A program made the translations under genes and the position numbers. Below are positions 34,112 through 44,567 of a DNA stretch of 64,000 nucleotides, piece after piece; position 1 is the first letter of the stretch, and the number at the start of each line of letters is the position of its first letter. Source of the DNA: Flavobacteriales bacterium (lineage in GTDB: Bacteria; Bacteroidota; Bacteroidia; Flavobacteriales; UBA7312). The notes under the pieces were generated by a model, which saw only the letters and a program-made list of their open reading frames with translations, did no database searches and was not told the origin of the DNA. The stretch is from NCBI GenBank assembly GCA_016779995.1, contig JADHMO010000001.1, positions 1 through 64,000 of the forward strand. The letters are read 5' to 3'.

Positions 34112-34989
34112 ACTAATTTATTCAATTCTTTTTCAAAGATAGATTTTAATTTTGCCGAAGACTTGACCAATGGCAATCTCACTTCCTCCTTGCAAATACC
34201 TTGTAAACTGAGAAGTGTCTTTACTCCCGCTGGATTTCCTTCTATAAATAGTGGTTTAACAAAACTCAATATCTTGTAATGTAATTCTTTGGAGGCTTTT
34301 AAATCTCCTTCAAGACCATATTTTACCATAGAAGAAAAATCTTTTGGTAAGGCTTGACCCAATACTGAAATAACACCATCACCTCCCATAAGAATAATAG
34401 GAAGTGTAATAGCATCATCACCAGAAAGAACCTTAAAATCAATGGGTTTTTTAGAGATGATTTCCATAATCTGCTCCATATCACCACTCGCTTCTTTTAT
34501 TGCAATAATATTTTCAAAATCATTAGCTAATCTTAGAGTAGTTTCAGAAGTCATATTAGAAGATGTCCTACCCGGAACATTGTATAAAATTATAGGTAGT
34601 GGCGAACTTTTAGAAATCGCTTTGAAATGTTGATATATACCCTCTTGTGTAGGCTTGTTATAAGCTGGTGAAACAGATAAAATAGCATCAACTCCATCAA
34701 GATTAAAAGAAGAAAAAGACTGGGTAATGTAATCTGTGTTATTTCCACCAATACCTAAAACAATGGGTAATCTATTATTGTTTGCCTTTTTGACACAATC
34801 TAATGCTGCATTTTTTTCTTCTAATGAAAGTGTTACACTTTCACCGGTTGTTCCCATGACGACAAGAAAATCTATGTTACCATCAACACAATGATTGACC
34901 AAAGAAGTTAATGCTTCAAAGTCAATACTTAAGTCAGATTTGAAAGGAGTTACTAAAGCTACACCAGTTCCACTTATTTTATGAAGCAT
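34108..34989 (-). CDS. dapA: 4-hydroxy-tetrahydrodipicolinate synthase
   Basis: A 293-residue TIM-barrel aldolase. Catalytic residues are visible: Thr47-Thr48 in MGTTGES, Tyr110 in VSPAYNKP, Tyr136 in ILYNVPGRTS and the Schiff-base Lys165 in AIKEASGD. It condenses pyruvate with aspartate semialdehyde to start the diaminopimelate/lysine branch, feeding peptidoglycan. It overlaps DUF6913 upstream by 11 bases and is the last gene of the prmC-ligA-DUF6913-dapA run. dapF lies 25 kb away. Confidence 0.96.
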   Translation of the reverse strand: MLHKISGTGVALVTPFKSDLSIDFEALTSLVNHCVDGNIDFLVVMGTTGESVTLSLEEKNAALDCVKKANNNRLPIVLGIGGNNTDYITQSFSSFNLDGVDAILSVSPAYNKPTQEGIYQHFKAISKSSPLPIILYNVPGRTSSNMTSETTLRLANDFENIIAIKEASGDMEQIMEIISKKPIDFKVLSGDDAITLPIILMGGDGVISVLGQALPKDFSSMVKYGLEGDLKASKELHYKILSFVKPLFIEGNPAGVKTLLSLQGICKEEVRLPLVKSSAKLKSIFEKELNKLV

Positions 34990-35535
34990 TTTTTTTGTTG
35001 ATTAAGTTAAGGTAATGTTTTACTTCAGTTATCAAAGCTGATAAGGTTTCTTGTTTAACATCTATCATCATATCATAGATGGATAAATCTTGTTCGTATT
35101 TGCCAACCTTAAACTTAGCTTTTGAACCACCCGCTAAATATTTGACAGGCACACAATTACTCGTACACAAATTGATAAGTATATCGTAATCCTTTTCCAA
35201 GAAATTTTTGATGATATAATTTTGAGGTTTATAGTACCAATTCAAATCTTTCAAAAAGAAAAAATCGAATTGAAGCATAGGCATATGATGATGTGTAAGT
35301 TCATTTCTATTCACAAAACCTAAGGCCTTAACATCTTTTTTAGTTTTAAATAGTTCGTTTGCAAACTCGCTTACAAGCATCATATCTTTCAAATCGGTAG
35401 CATCATAAAGAATGCCAATAGATTTAGCTGTATGTAAATTATGAACTTCACGTTTTCTGTCGTTGTGTTTCAAATCACGTTTAAAAACATAATCACCAAC
35501 TTTCTGCTTTATATTTTCTACAAATTGAATATGCA

Positions 35536-35536
<1 letters not shown>
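34979..35536 (-). CDS. DUF6913 family protein
   Basis: A 185-residue cytoplasmic protein without membrane segments. Landmarks are a basic N-terminal helix (FKRDLKHNDRKREVHNL), SIGILYDATD (about 39-48), VKALGFVNR, and FLEKDYDILINLCTSN followed by the glycine/lysine block AGGSKAKFKVG. I recognise it as the Bacteroidota family DUF6913, which has no known function. Its place between ligA (one-base overlap) and dapA (11-base overlap) is what is usually seen for this family. The alternating beta/alpha pattern suggests a Rossmann-like fold, as inference. Confidence 0.75.
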
Positions 35537-37539
<2,003 letters not shown>

Positions 37540-38379
37540 TTACGATTTCCTAACGGCTTTTACCATTCTATTTTTGCCTTGCATATCTTTTTTTATTAAG
37601 ACATTTTTAAAGCCGTTATTCTCTAGCAATTCCTTTATTTCAAATGATTTTTGTTCATTTATTTCTAAAAACAACAAGCCTTCTTTTTGTAAATGGACTT
37701 TTGAAAAATCTATGATACGCTTGTAGTATATTAAAGCGTCATTATCCGAAACAAACAAAGCTAAATGTGGCTCATAGTCCAATACATTATGTTTCATCAA
37801 TGCCTTTTCACTTTCTAAAACATAAGGAGGATTACTAACAATTAAATCAAAGGAAGTTTTCAAATCAATATCATTAAAAATATCGTGTTCAATAAAATGA
37901 ATATCCACTGTGTTTTTTTTAGCATTTTCTCTAGCTATTGACAAAGCATCAGATGAAATATCCAAAGCCGTAATTTGAGACTCTTTATGCTTAGCTAATG
38001 CTATTGGAATACAAGCACTGCCAGTACCTATATCTAGTGCTTTTGTAAAATTATGTTGTAATATCCAATGAACTAACTCTTCAGTTTCAGGGCGAGGTAT
38101 CAAACAGGATGGAGAAACTTTTAACGATAAGCCGTAAAATTCACATTCTCCCAATATGTATTGCAAAGGTTCAAAATTTTGTAATCTACTAACTACTGAC
38201 TGATAAAAACTTACTGTGTCTTTTGATAATGGACTATTCGACGACAATAGGTATTCAGAACGACTTAGTTTTGATATTGAATGAATACACCAAAAAGCCA
38301 TGTTTTGAGCTTCTTTCTTAGAGTAAAATTGCGTTAACTCCCTTTCAAAATAAGGCAATATATCATGAATCATTTTCAT
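37540..38379 (-). CDS. prmC: Peptide chain release factor N5-glutamine methyltransferase
   Basis: A 279-residue methyltransferase. The N-terminal helical domain is followed by YILGECEFYGLSLKVSPSCLIPRPETEELV (landmark near 95-125), the SAM-binding motif ALDIGTGSACIPIALA and the catalytic NPPY motif in DLIVSNPPYVLESE near residue 184. It methylates the GGQ glutamine of release factors RF1/RF2. It is the first gene of the prmC-ligA-DUF6913-dapA run and divergent from ribD, with only 31 bases between the two start codons. Confidence 0.95.
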   Translation of the reverse strand: MKMIHDILPYFERELTQFYSKKEAQNMAFWCIHSISKLSRSEYLLSSNSPLSKDTVSFYQSVVSRLQNFEPLQYILGECEFYGLSLKVSPSCLIPRPETEELVHWILQHNFTKALDIGTGSACIPIALAKHKESQITALDISSDALSIARENAKKNTVDIHFIEHDIFNDIDLKTSFDLIVSNPPYVLESEKALMKHNVLDYEPHLALFVSDNDALIYYKRIIDFSKVHLQKEGLLFLEINEQKSFEIKELLENNGFKNVLIKKDMQGKNRMVKAVRKS

Positions 38380-38393
38380 CTGAGCAATTTAGT

Positions 38394-38401
38394 TAAATTT
38401 G
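38394..38401 (+). promoter_or_regulatory. -7 promoter element for ribD
   Basis: TAAATTTG matches TAnnTTTG. It ends nine bases before the ATG at 38411 and covers an in-frame TTG at 38399, which supports the ATG as the start. Confidence 0.55.
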
Positions 38402-38410
38402 TACGTGTTG

Positions 38411-39421
38411 ATGGACAAAAAATACATGCAAGTTTGTATAGATTTAGCGTTAAAGGGCTTCCCTTTAGCCTTTCCTAACCCAATGGTTGGTTGTGTTATT
38501 GTTCACAACGATAGTATAATTGGTCAAGGATATCACCAACAATTCGGCTCTCATCATGCTGAAGTCAACGCTATTGCGAGTGTAGAAAATAAAGAATTAC
38601 TAGAACAGTCCACCTTATACGTTAGCCTTGAACCTTGTGCCCATTTTGGCAAAACCCCTCCTTGTGCAGATTTAATAATAAAGAGTAAAATACCTCGAGT
38701 AGTTATAGGCAGTTTAGATACTTTTTCAGAAGTCAATGGCAAAGGTATTCAGCGATTGAAAGAGGCTGGTATTGAAGTGCTTACTAAGGTTTTAGAAAAA
38801 GAATGTCGAGCTATCAATAAGAGATTTTTCACTTTTCATGAGAAAAAACGTCCTTATGTCATTTTAAAATGGGCGCAAACATCAGATGGATATATTGCCC
38901 CTTTAAATCAAAAAGAACCCCTTTGGATTAGCTCTCCTGAATCCAAAATTTTAGTCCACCAATGGCGTAGTCAAGAACAGGCTATAATGGTTGGTCGCAA
39001 AACAGCAGAACTTGACAATCCTTTACTTACCACTAGAGAAGTTGAAGGTAAAAATCCAATTCGAATAGTGTTAGACAGAAAATTATCTTTAAATAAAGAC
39101 CTCCTTATTTTTAATGATGACGCCCCTACTCTAGTTGTTAATGACAAGCTATCATCTGAAAATCATTTGAAAATAGATTTTGACAATCTTGCACCATCTC
39201 TTTTAGAAGAGTTACACAGTCGTAATATTCAATCTATCATAATTGAGGGTGGTGCTCAAACATTAAATACATTTATTGATGCTAAAGTGTGGGATGAGGC
39301 TCGAGTTTTTACATCAAAAAAGACATTAGGAAAAGGAATTCAATCTCCTTTAATTCAGTCATTTATAAATCACTCAGAAATTGTTGGTGACGATAAATTA
39401 ACTTATTTCATTAACTCATGA
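38411..39421 (+). CDS. ribD: Bifunctional riboflavin biosynthesis deaminase/reductase RibD
   Basis: A 336-residue two-domain enzyme. The N-terminal cytidine-deaminase-like domain has zinc ligands His49 (HAE, 49-51), Cys76 and Cys85 in LEPCAHFGKTPPCADL. The C-terminal DHFR-like reductase domain (about 145-336) includes RPYVILKWAQTSDGYIA and IIIEGGAQTLNTFI. It converts the 2,5-diaminopyrimidine intermediate of riboflavin synthesis in two steps. The leader is about ten bases, too short for an FMN riboswitch. It overlaps the next transporter gene by four bases. Confidence 0.95.
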   Translation: MDKKYMQVCIDLALKGFPLAFPNPMVGCVIVHNDSIIGQGYHQQFGSHHAEVNAIASVENKELLEQSTLYVSLEPCAHFGKTPPCADLIIKSKIPRVVIGSLDTFSEVNGKGIQRLKEAGIEVLTKVLEKECRAINKRFFTFHEKKRPYVILKWAQTSDGYIAPLNQKEPLWISSPESKILVHQWRSQEQAIMVGRKTAELDNPLLTTREVEGKNPIRIVLDRKLSLNKDLLIFNDDAPTLVVNDKLSSENHLKIDFDNLAPSLLEELHSRNIQSIIIEGGAQTLNTFIDAKVWDEARVFTSKKTLGKGIQSPLIQSFINHSEIVGDDKLTYFINS

Positions 39422-40257
39422 TTGAATTAGGATTATCCATATTATTTACCATATGTCTATTTCTTTTTTTTAAAGAATTTGACAGAAGAAAGGTTGATAC
39501 TCTGGAAGCAATTACATTCAATTATCTTTCTGCTGGAGTCTTATCAATAGCTTTTGGTAGTTCAGGCTACACTATTGAAAATACCATTTATGCCGATTGG
39601 TTTATCCCTACTGTCTTTTTGGGGATGTTTTTTATAGTAATGTTCAATATTATGGCCTTGACCACTCAGAAATTGGGCGTTACCATAGGCTCATTAGCAA
39701 GTAAAATGTCTTTGATAATTCCTGTTATTGCTGCTTTGTTATTTCAAGGGGATTCATGGACAATACTAAAATCGGTAGGTATTGTTATCGCACTATTATC
39801 GGTTTATCTGACTGTCAAAAAAGATGAAAATAAAAACGGACCTATATATCTAGCTATTCTCTTATTTGTAGGTGCAGGATTATTAGATACAGTCTTATCC
39901 CATATACAATTCAAATACCTTGAAACACAAGCCGCTAAAGACTATTTTACGAGTACGGTATTTTTAGTTGCTTTTTGTGTGGGCTTTATTATACTAATCG
40001 TTAAGAAACAAGGATTCAAAATGAGGAATGTGATTTATGGATTATCTCTAGGTATTCCTAATTACTTGAGCATCTTATTTGTTTTGAAAAGTTTGAATAA
40101 AATGGATTCTAGTTTAGTTTTTCCTATCTTGAATATTGGTGTAGTGGTTTTATCGGCACTTATCGGTTGGGGATACTACAAAGAACATTTATCCAAACTA
40201 AATTGGCTAGGTGTCATATTGGCTATCACTTCTATTTGCATCCTTATCTATTCATAA
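39418..40257 (+). CDS. EamA/DMT-superfamily transporter (second copy in window)
   Basis: A 279-residue membrane protein with about ten hydrophobic helices in two halves. Marks: FNIMALTTQKLGVTIGSLASKMSLIIPVIAA (near 80-110) and SLVFPILNIGVVVLSALIGWGYYKEHLS near the end are typical for DMT carriers. Substrate unknown. Because it overlaps ribD by four bases (ATGA), a link to flavin or precursor transport is possible but unproven; the downstream neighbours yigZ and the M42 peptidase do not support one pathway. It is not a close match to the EamA protein at 4.4 kb. Confidence 0.8.
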   Translation: MIELGLSILFTICLFLFFKEFDRRKVDTLEAITFNYLSAGVLSIAFGSSGYTIENTIYADWFIPTVFLGMFFIVMFNIMALTTQKLGVTIGSLASKMSLIIPVIAALLFQGDSWTILKSVGIVIALLSVYLTVKKDENKNGPIYLAILLFVGAGLLDTVLSHIQFKYLETQAAKDYFTSTVFLVAFCVGFIILIVKKQGFKMRNVIYGLSLGIPNYLSILFVLKSLNKMDSSLVFPILNIGVVVLSALIGWGYYKEHLSKLNWLGVILAITSICILIYS

Positions 40258-40872
40258 ATGCTTTTCGAGGATTCATATTTAGAAGTTGTCGGCTCATCTC
40301 AGGGGCTTTTTAAAGACAAGGGAAGTAAGTTTATTGCCTATACTTTTCATATCAAAGATGAAGATGATGTGAAAACTAGAATGGCAGAAATTAGAAAGAA
40401 AGAATATGCAGCACGTCACCATTGCTATGCATACATTCTAAATCCAGATAAATCTATACAAAAAGATAGCGATGATGGCGAACCATCCAATACGGCTGGA
40501 AAGCCCATTTTAGGTCAGCTTTTATCTAATGACTTAACCAATACTCTAATCATTGTAGTTCGTTATTTTGGTGGAGTGAAACTGGGCGTAGGTGGACTCA
40601 TCAACGCCTACAGAAGTGCTGCACAAGATGCTTTACAAAATATTGCTATCGAAAAACGCTACATAAAGGAAGTTTTTGTGGTGCATTTTCAATATCCAGA
40701 AATGAATAATGTCATGCGAATAGTTAAGGATTTAAATCTAGACGTTATGCGGCAAAAGTTTGAAATAGAATGTGAATTAACTTTTAGTATTAGAAAAAGT
40801 CAATCTGAACAAATGCAAAGTATATTTGCACTCAATCATAAAGTAAAATTAGTTTATCAAAAAACCATTTAA
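40258..40872 (+). CDS. YigZ/IMPACT-family protein
   Basis: A 204-residue soluble protein. The N-terminal UPF0029 domain is clear: [46 protein letters not shown] and [20 protein letters not shown] short ferredoxin-like C-terminal domain (from about 140) follows. IMPACT relatives affect translation stress signalling in eukaryotes; bacterial YigZ may bind nucleic acid, with no set function. It starts at the base after the upstream transporter stop codon and is followed after one base by the M42 gene. Confidence 0.93.
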   Translation: MLFEDSYLEVVGSSQGLFKDKGSKFIAYTFHIKDEDDVKTRMAEIRKKEYAARHHCYAYILNPDKSIQKDSDDGEPSNTAGKPILGQLLSNDLTNTLIIVVRYFGGVKLGVGGLINAYRSAAQDALQNIAIEKRYIKEVFVVHFQYPEMNNVMRIVKDLNLDVMRQKFEIECELTFSIRKSQSEQMQSIFALNHKVKLVYQKTI

Positions 40873-40873
40873 T

Positions 40874-41794
40874 ATGGAATTATTAAAAACACTTTGCCAC
40901 ATAGAAGCCCCATCAGGTTCTGAACAAAATATGACTGAATTTGTATTGGATTATATCAAAAGTAATCAAGACAGTTGGAAAGTAAAACCTGAATTGTTTT
41001 ATGGCGATGGTTTTCAGGATTGTATTGTTTTGGTCTTTGGTAAACCTACCACAGCCATTTTTGCTCACCTAGATAGTATTGGCTATACCGTAAAGTATAA
41101 CAATGAAGTAGTAAAAATTGGAGGCCCTAGCACCAAAGAAGGCATTGTGTTAGTGGGACAAGATAGCCAAGGAAGGATTGAAGAAAAACTACAACACAAA
41201 ACCGATAAAGATGGAAATAAAACTCTTTTTATCGGAGGTAGAGAAGTTGAAAGAGGTACAACACTAACGTTTAAAGCTGATTTTAGAGAAACTGACGACT
41301 TTGTTCAATGTTGTTATATGGACAACCGTTTGGGTGTGTGGAATGCCCTTAAAGTGGCTGAAAAGCTAGAAAATGGCATAATTTGTTTTTCAGCTTGGGA
41401 AGAACATGGCGGTGGTTCAGTAGGATACTTAGCTAAATTCATCTACGAAAAATACGGAGTCAAACAAGCCCTTATTTCTGATATAACTTGGGTTACGGAA
41501 GGGGTTAAACACGCTAAAGGCGTAGCCATATCAATTAGAGATAGCGGTATTCCTAGAAGGTCTTACATCAATCGAATTATTGATTTGGCAAAATCTAGTA
41601 ACATTCCTTTTCAATTGGAAGTAGAAAATGCTGGAGGTAGCGATGGTAACGCCCTACAGCGTTCGCCCTACCCTTTTGATTGGTGTTTTATTGGTGCTCC
41701 CGAAGATTTCGTACATACACCCGACGAGAAAGTGCATAAATCAGATATAGAATCCATGACTCAGATGTACGATTATTTGATGATTAATCTTTAA
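40874..41794 (+). CDS. M42-like aminopeptidase
   Basis: A 306-residue dinuclear-metal peptidase of the M20/M28/M42 group. Visible ligand motifs: His and Asp in FAHLDSIG, Asp in [13 protein letters not shown], the Glu pair in [11 protein letters not shown], Asp in ALISDITWV and the C-terminal His in [10 protein letters not shown]. The N-terminus [18 protein letters not shown] is typical of M42 enzymes. It should trim amino acids from peptides in the cytoplasm. Slightly shorter than the usual 340-360 residues. Its end overlaps the convergent aquaporin gene by 11 bases. Confidence 0.85.
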   Translation: MELLKTLCHIEAPSGSEQNMTEFVLDYIKSNQDSWKVKPELFYGDGFQDCIVLVFGKPTTAIFAHLDSIGYTVKYNNEVVKIGGPSTKEGIVLVGQDSQGRIEEKLQHKTDKDGNKTLFIGGREVERGTTLTFKADFRETDDFVQCCYMDNRLGVWNALKVAEKLENGIICFSAWEEHGGGSVGYLAKFIYEKYGVKQALISDITWVTEGVKHAKGVAISIRDSGIPRRSYINRIIDLAKSSNIPFQLEVENAGGSDGNALQRSPYPFDWCFIGAPEDFVHTPDEKVHKSDIESMTQMYDYLMINL

Positions 41795-42419
41795 TCAACC
41801 TTACGGCATAAACAGAAGCAATAGCTCCTAGCGTGGTAGCAACCACATACAGCCACAAGTAAGTCAAATGACCAGAAACTACTGCTGGAGCAATAGAACG
41901 TGCTGGATTCATAGAAGCACCAGAAACAGGCCCTGCAAAAATAGCCTCAAAAGCTACTACTGACCCAATAACCAAGCCCGTCATCACTCCCACTTCTTTA
42001 CTACCTTGTGAAAGCAACAGAATAACAAACATCAGAATAAAGGTTAGGATAAATTCTAATACAAAAGATTGTTGCCAACTATCAACAGGTATAGTAGCAC
42101 CTAAAAATTCATGCTCTGGAAACATTATTTTGAGAGATAAACTAGCCAAAAAAGCACCAAGCAACTGAACGCCTATATATGGCAAGACCTCTTTAGTTTC
42201 AAAGCGTTTAGCTACCCAAAAGGCAATACTAACTGCTGGATTGATATGTGCTCCAGAAATACTACCAATGGAATATATAACTGCCATAACTACCAAACCA
42301 AAAGTTAAGCCAATACCTAGATGAGAAACGCTAGCATACAAGTCGTTAATAATGATAGCTCCTGTACCAGCAAATACCATCATAAAAGTGCCTAAAAACT
42401 CCGCCCAATACTTTTTCAT
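41784..42419 (-). CDS. Aquaporin-family channel, NIP-like
   Basis: A 211-residue major intrinsic protein with six helices and two NPA loops: [10 protein letters not shown] (NPA 60-62) and [10 protein letters not shown] (NPA 171-173). Aligning to AqpZ, the selectivity filter is Phe40, Ala159, Ala168 and Arg174 in place of F/H/T/R. The [14 protein letters not shown] loop is characteristic of the nodulin-26-like (NIP/AqpN) branch. Small uncharged solutes such as glycerol, or metalloid acids, are possible cargo. The ATG at 42419 matches the family start; an in-frame ATG at 42467 would lie inside the thioesterase gene. It overlaps that gene by four bases. Confidence 0.9.
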   Translation of the reverse strand: MKKYWAEFLGTFMMVFAGTGAIIINDLYASVSHLGIGLTFGLVVMAVIYSIGSISGAHINPAVSIAFWVAKRFETKEVLPYIGVQLLGAFLASLSLKIMFPEHEFLGATIPVDSWQQSFVLEFILTFILMFVILLLSQGSKEVGVMTGLVIGSVVAFEAIFAGPVSGASMNPARSIAPAVVSGHLTYLWLYVVATTLGAIASVYAVRLIKD

Positions 42420-42823
42420 AATCCGAAAGATTTTAACTGAGATACAAGTTCCTGTGGAGCAGAACACGGTTTATTTTTTTCCATATCAACAAAAACTAAA
42501 ACGACTTCTGCTTGATTAATTTTCACTTCCGATTCGTTATAAGTTTCAAAATAAAAATGAATACGAGCTTGTGGCAATTCTTTGATGAATAACTTAATGG
42601 TCAATTCTTCATCGTAAAAAGCCGGTTTAAAAAACTTAGTGGAATAAGAAAGGACAGGGAGCATCACTCCCTTATCCTCCATTTCTTTGTAATTAATACC
42701 TAAACTCCTTAGGGCTTCTACCCTAGCTACTTCAAAGTAAGTAGCATAATTACCATAATAGACGTAACCCATTTTGTCCGTCTCGGCATAGCGAACTCGT
42801 ATTTTGGTTTGGTGGGAAAACAT
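42416..42823 (-). CDS. YbgC/FadM-family acyl-CoA thioesterase
   Basis: A 135-residue hotdog-fold protein. The N-terminal motif RYAETDKMGYVYYGNYATYFEVAR (split landmark, residues 10-33) holds the catalytic Asp and the helix start of the 4-hydroxybenzoyl-CoA thioesterase family. Length is typical. It hydrolyses an acyl-CoA or acyl-ACP thioester; the substrate is unknown. The stop codon overlaps the aquaporin start (ATGA), and the gene begins three bases after the SPFH gene, so all three form one operon. Confidence 0.88.
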   Translation of the reverse strand: MFSHQTKIRVRYAETDKMGYVYYGNYATYFEVARVEALRSLGINYKEMEDKGVMLPVLSYSTKFFKPAFYDEELTIKLFIKELPQARIHFYFETYNESEVKINQAEVVLVFVDMEKNKPCSAPQELVSQLKSFGL

Positions 42824-42826
42824 ACT

Positions 42827-43765
42827 CTAATCTTCTGTGTCAGTAGTTGAATTTTTCTTCTTGTCTTGCTTCTTCATGGCTTCACCTATCTGATTACTTG
42901 CAGTAAATGAGGCTACCATATTATTCAACATATCAGAACCTGCTTGTGGAGAATTAGGTAATAATATCAAGTTACTATTAGTATCAGCACCAATAGCTTG
43001 TAAGGTGTCATAATGTTGAGTGACTACAATTAATGCTGATGCTTCTTGTGAGTTTATTCCTACTTTGTTTAATACTTCAACAGATTCTTCCAAACCTCTA
43101 GCAATTTCCCTTCTTTGGTCGGCTATACCTTGACCTTGCAAACGCTTACTTTCGGCTTCTGCTTTAGCCTTTTCTACAATTAAAATACGTGCCGCATCAC
43201 CTTCATATTGAGCTGCTACTTTTTCACGCTCAGCAGCATTAATTCGGTTCATTGCATTTTTAACCTGTGCATCTGGGTCAATGTCAGTAACTAAAGTCTT
43301 AATAATGTCGTAACCGTACTCTATCATAGCATCATTCAGCTCTGACTTTACGGCTATAGCAATATCGTTCTTCTTCTCAAAGACATCATCTAACTTCATC
43401 TTGGGAACTTCTGCTCTAATAACATCAAACACATAAGAAGTAATCTGATCGTGTGGATAGTCTAGCTTGTAAAAAGCCTCATATACTTTATCCTTAATCA
43501 CCTGAAATTGAACAGAAACTTTGAGCTTAACAAACACATCGTCTTTAGTTTTGGTTTCTACAACTACATCTAATTGTTGAATCTTTAAACTCAATTTTCC
43601 TGCTATTCTATCCACAACAGGGATTTTTAATTGAAGCCCTGAATGTCTAATTGAGGTAAACTTACCAAAACGCTCTATTATAGCAGCCGATTGTTGCTTA
43701 ACTACAAAAAAAGCAAGGGGAACTAAAATTATAATTAAAGGTAAAATGAAGAAAAATGTGTTCAT
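42827..43765 (-). CDS. SPFH/band-7 membrane protein (stomatin/QmcA-like)
   Basis: A 312-residue protein with a single N-terminal membrane helix (TFFFILPLIIILVPLAFFVV), then an SPFH domain: AAIIERFGKFTSIRHSG, LKIQQLDVVVETKTKDDVFV and YVFDVIRAEVPKMKLDDVF. A long charged coiled coil follows (AAEREKVAAQYEGDAARI...), and the tail is Lys/Asp-rich. Such proteins form large membrane cages or microdomains. The ATG at 43765 is chosen because the -7 element at 43793-43800 covers the alternative ATG at 43795. It is the first gene of the SPFH-thioesterase-aquaporin operon. Confidence 0.9.
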   Translation of the reverse strand: MNTFFFILPLIIILVPLAFFVVKQQSAAIIERFGKFTSIRHSGLQLKIPVVDRIAGKLSLKIQQLDVVVETKTKDDVFVKLKVSVQFQVIKDKVYEAFYKLDYPHDQITSYVFDVIRAEVPKMKLDDVFEKKNDIAIAVKSELNDAMIEYGYDIIKTLVTDIDPDAQVKNAMNRINAAEREKVAAQYEGDAARILIVEKAKAEAESKRLQGQGIADQRREIARGLEESVEVLNKVGINSQEASALIVVTQHYDTLQAIGADTNSNLILLPNSPQAGSDMLNNMVASFTASNQIGEAMKKQDKKKNSTTDTED

Positions 43766-43792
43766 GATTTTTAGTTTTAGATTAATTGATAT

Positions 43793-43800
43793 CAAATTTA
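43793..43800 (-). promoter_or_regulatory. -7 promoter element for the SPFH operon
   Basis: TAAATTTG on the minus strand matches TAnnTTTG, 27 bases upstream of the ATG at 43765. Confidence 0.5.
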
Positions 43801-43877
43801 GCGAATTAGTTTATTGATGATATTTTCAAACGATTAATTAATCAATAATTTTTTAACAATAATTAAAGTATAAATTT

Positions 43878-43885
43878 TAGATTTG
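43878..43885 (+). promoter_or_regulatory. -7 promoter element for the 5'-nucleotidase pair, 4 bases from the start codon
   Basis: TAGATTTG matches TAnnTTTG, with four bases to the ATG at 43890, the same close spacing as at 278 and 60054. Confidence 0.5.
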
Positions 43886-43889
43886 TGCT

Positions 43890-44567
43890 ATGCAGTTCAT
43901 TTACCTTTTATTAGCCCTTGCGCTATCCAGCCCAACTACTAGCAACTACACTAGCGTAAATCGTGAAGTTTACGACGTACAATCTTTAGATGTTGATAGT
44001 AATATGTATTATACTATTCTTCCTTACAAAACTGAGCTTGATGCTCAAATGAATGCTGTTTTGTGTCATTCTACACAAGAGATGAAAAAAACAAAACCAG
44101 AAAGTTTGCTTGGCAATTGGACTTCTGACGTTTGCTTAGAAATGGCTCAAGAAATGTATGAAGATGATATTGACCTTGGTTTTTTCAATACTGGCGGTCT
44201 AAGAAGTCCAATACCGCAAGGAGATATCACTAAAAGGGATTTATATCAGCTCATGCCTTTCGAAAACGAATTAGTCGTTTTAGAGTTGAATAAAACTGAA
44301 ATGCTTGATTTAAAAGCCTATTTCAATTTCACCAAAGGACAACCTGTAGCTTTTGCTGATGACTTTTCATTAAACGATAGCTTATTTTTAGTTCTTACAA
44401 CAGACTATTTGGCTAATGGTGGTGATAAAATGAAATTCTTTAAAGACAAAACACAACATAAAGTAGGCGTCAAAATGAGAGATGCTCTCATAAACTATTG
44501 TATTAAAAAAGATACCATTTCGTCAAAGCTAGACCAAAGACATTTAATTCTATTCGATGAAAACTAG
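43890..44567 (+). CDS. 5'-nucleotidase C-terminal (substrate-binding) domain protein
   Basis: A 225-residue protein with a Sec-type signal peptide (FIYLLLALALSSP). The rest matches the C-terminal domain of UshA-type 5'-nucleotidases: GNWTSDVCLEMAQ, GFFNTGGLRSPIPQGDITKRDLYQLMPFENELV (split landmark) and TTDYLANGGDKMKFF, which give the nucleotide-binding part. The metal-binding phosphatase domain is not here but in the next gene, which overlaps this one by 11 bases. The two should act together in the periplasm as a split nucleotidase or phosphohydrolase. Confidence 0.87.
   Translation: MQFIYLLLALALSSPTTSNYTSVNREVYDVQSLDVDSNMYYTILPYKTELDAQMNAVLCHSTQEMKKTKPESLLGNWTSDVCLEMAQEMYEDDIDLGFFNTGGLRSPIPQGDITKRDLYQLMPFENELVVLELNKTEMLDLKAYFNFTKGQPVAFADDFSLNDSLFLVLTTDYLANGGDKMKFFKDKTQHKVGVKMRDALINYCIKKDTISSKLDQRHLILFDEN

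Noticed and set aside
38380-38410. FMN riboswitch in front of ribD
   Set aside because: The start codons of ribD and prmC are 31 bases apart and the predicted leader is about ten bases, far too short.
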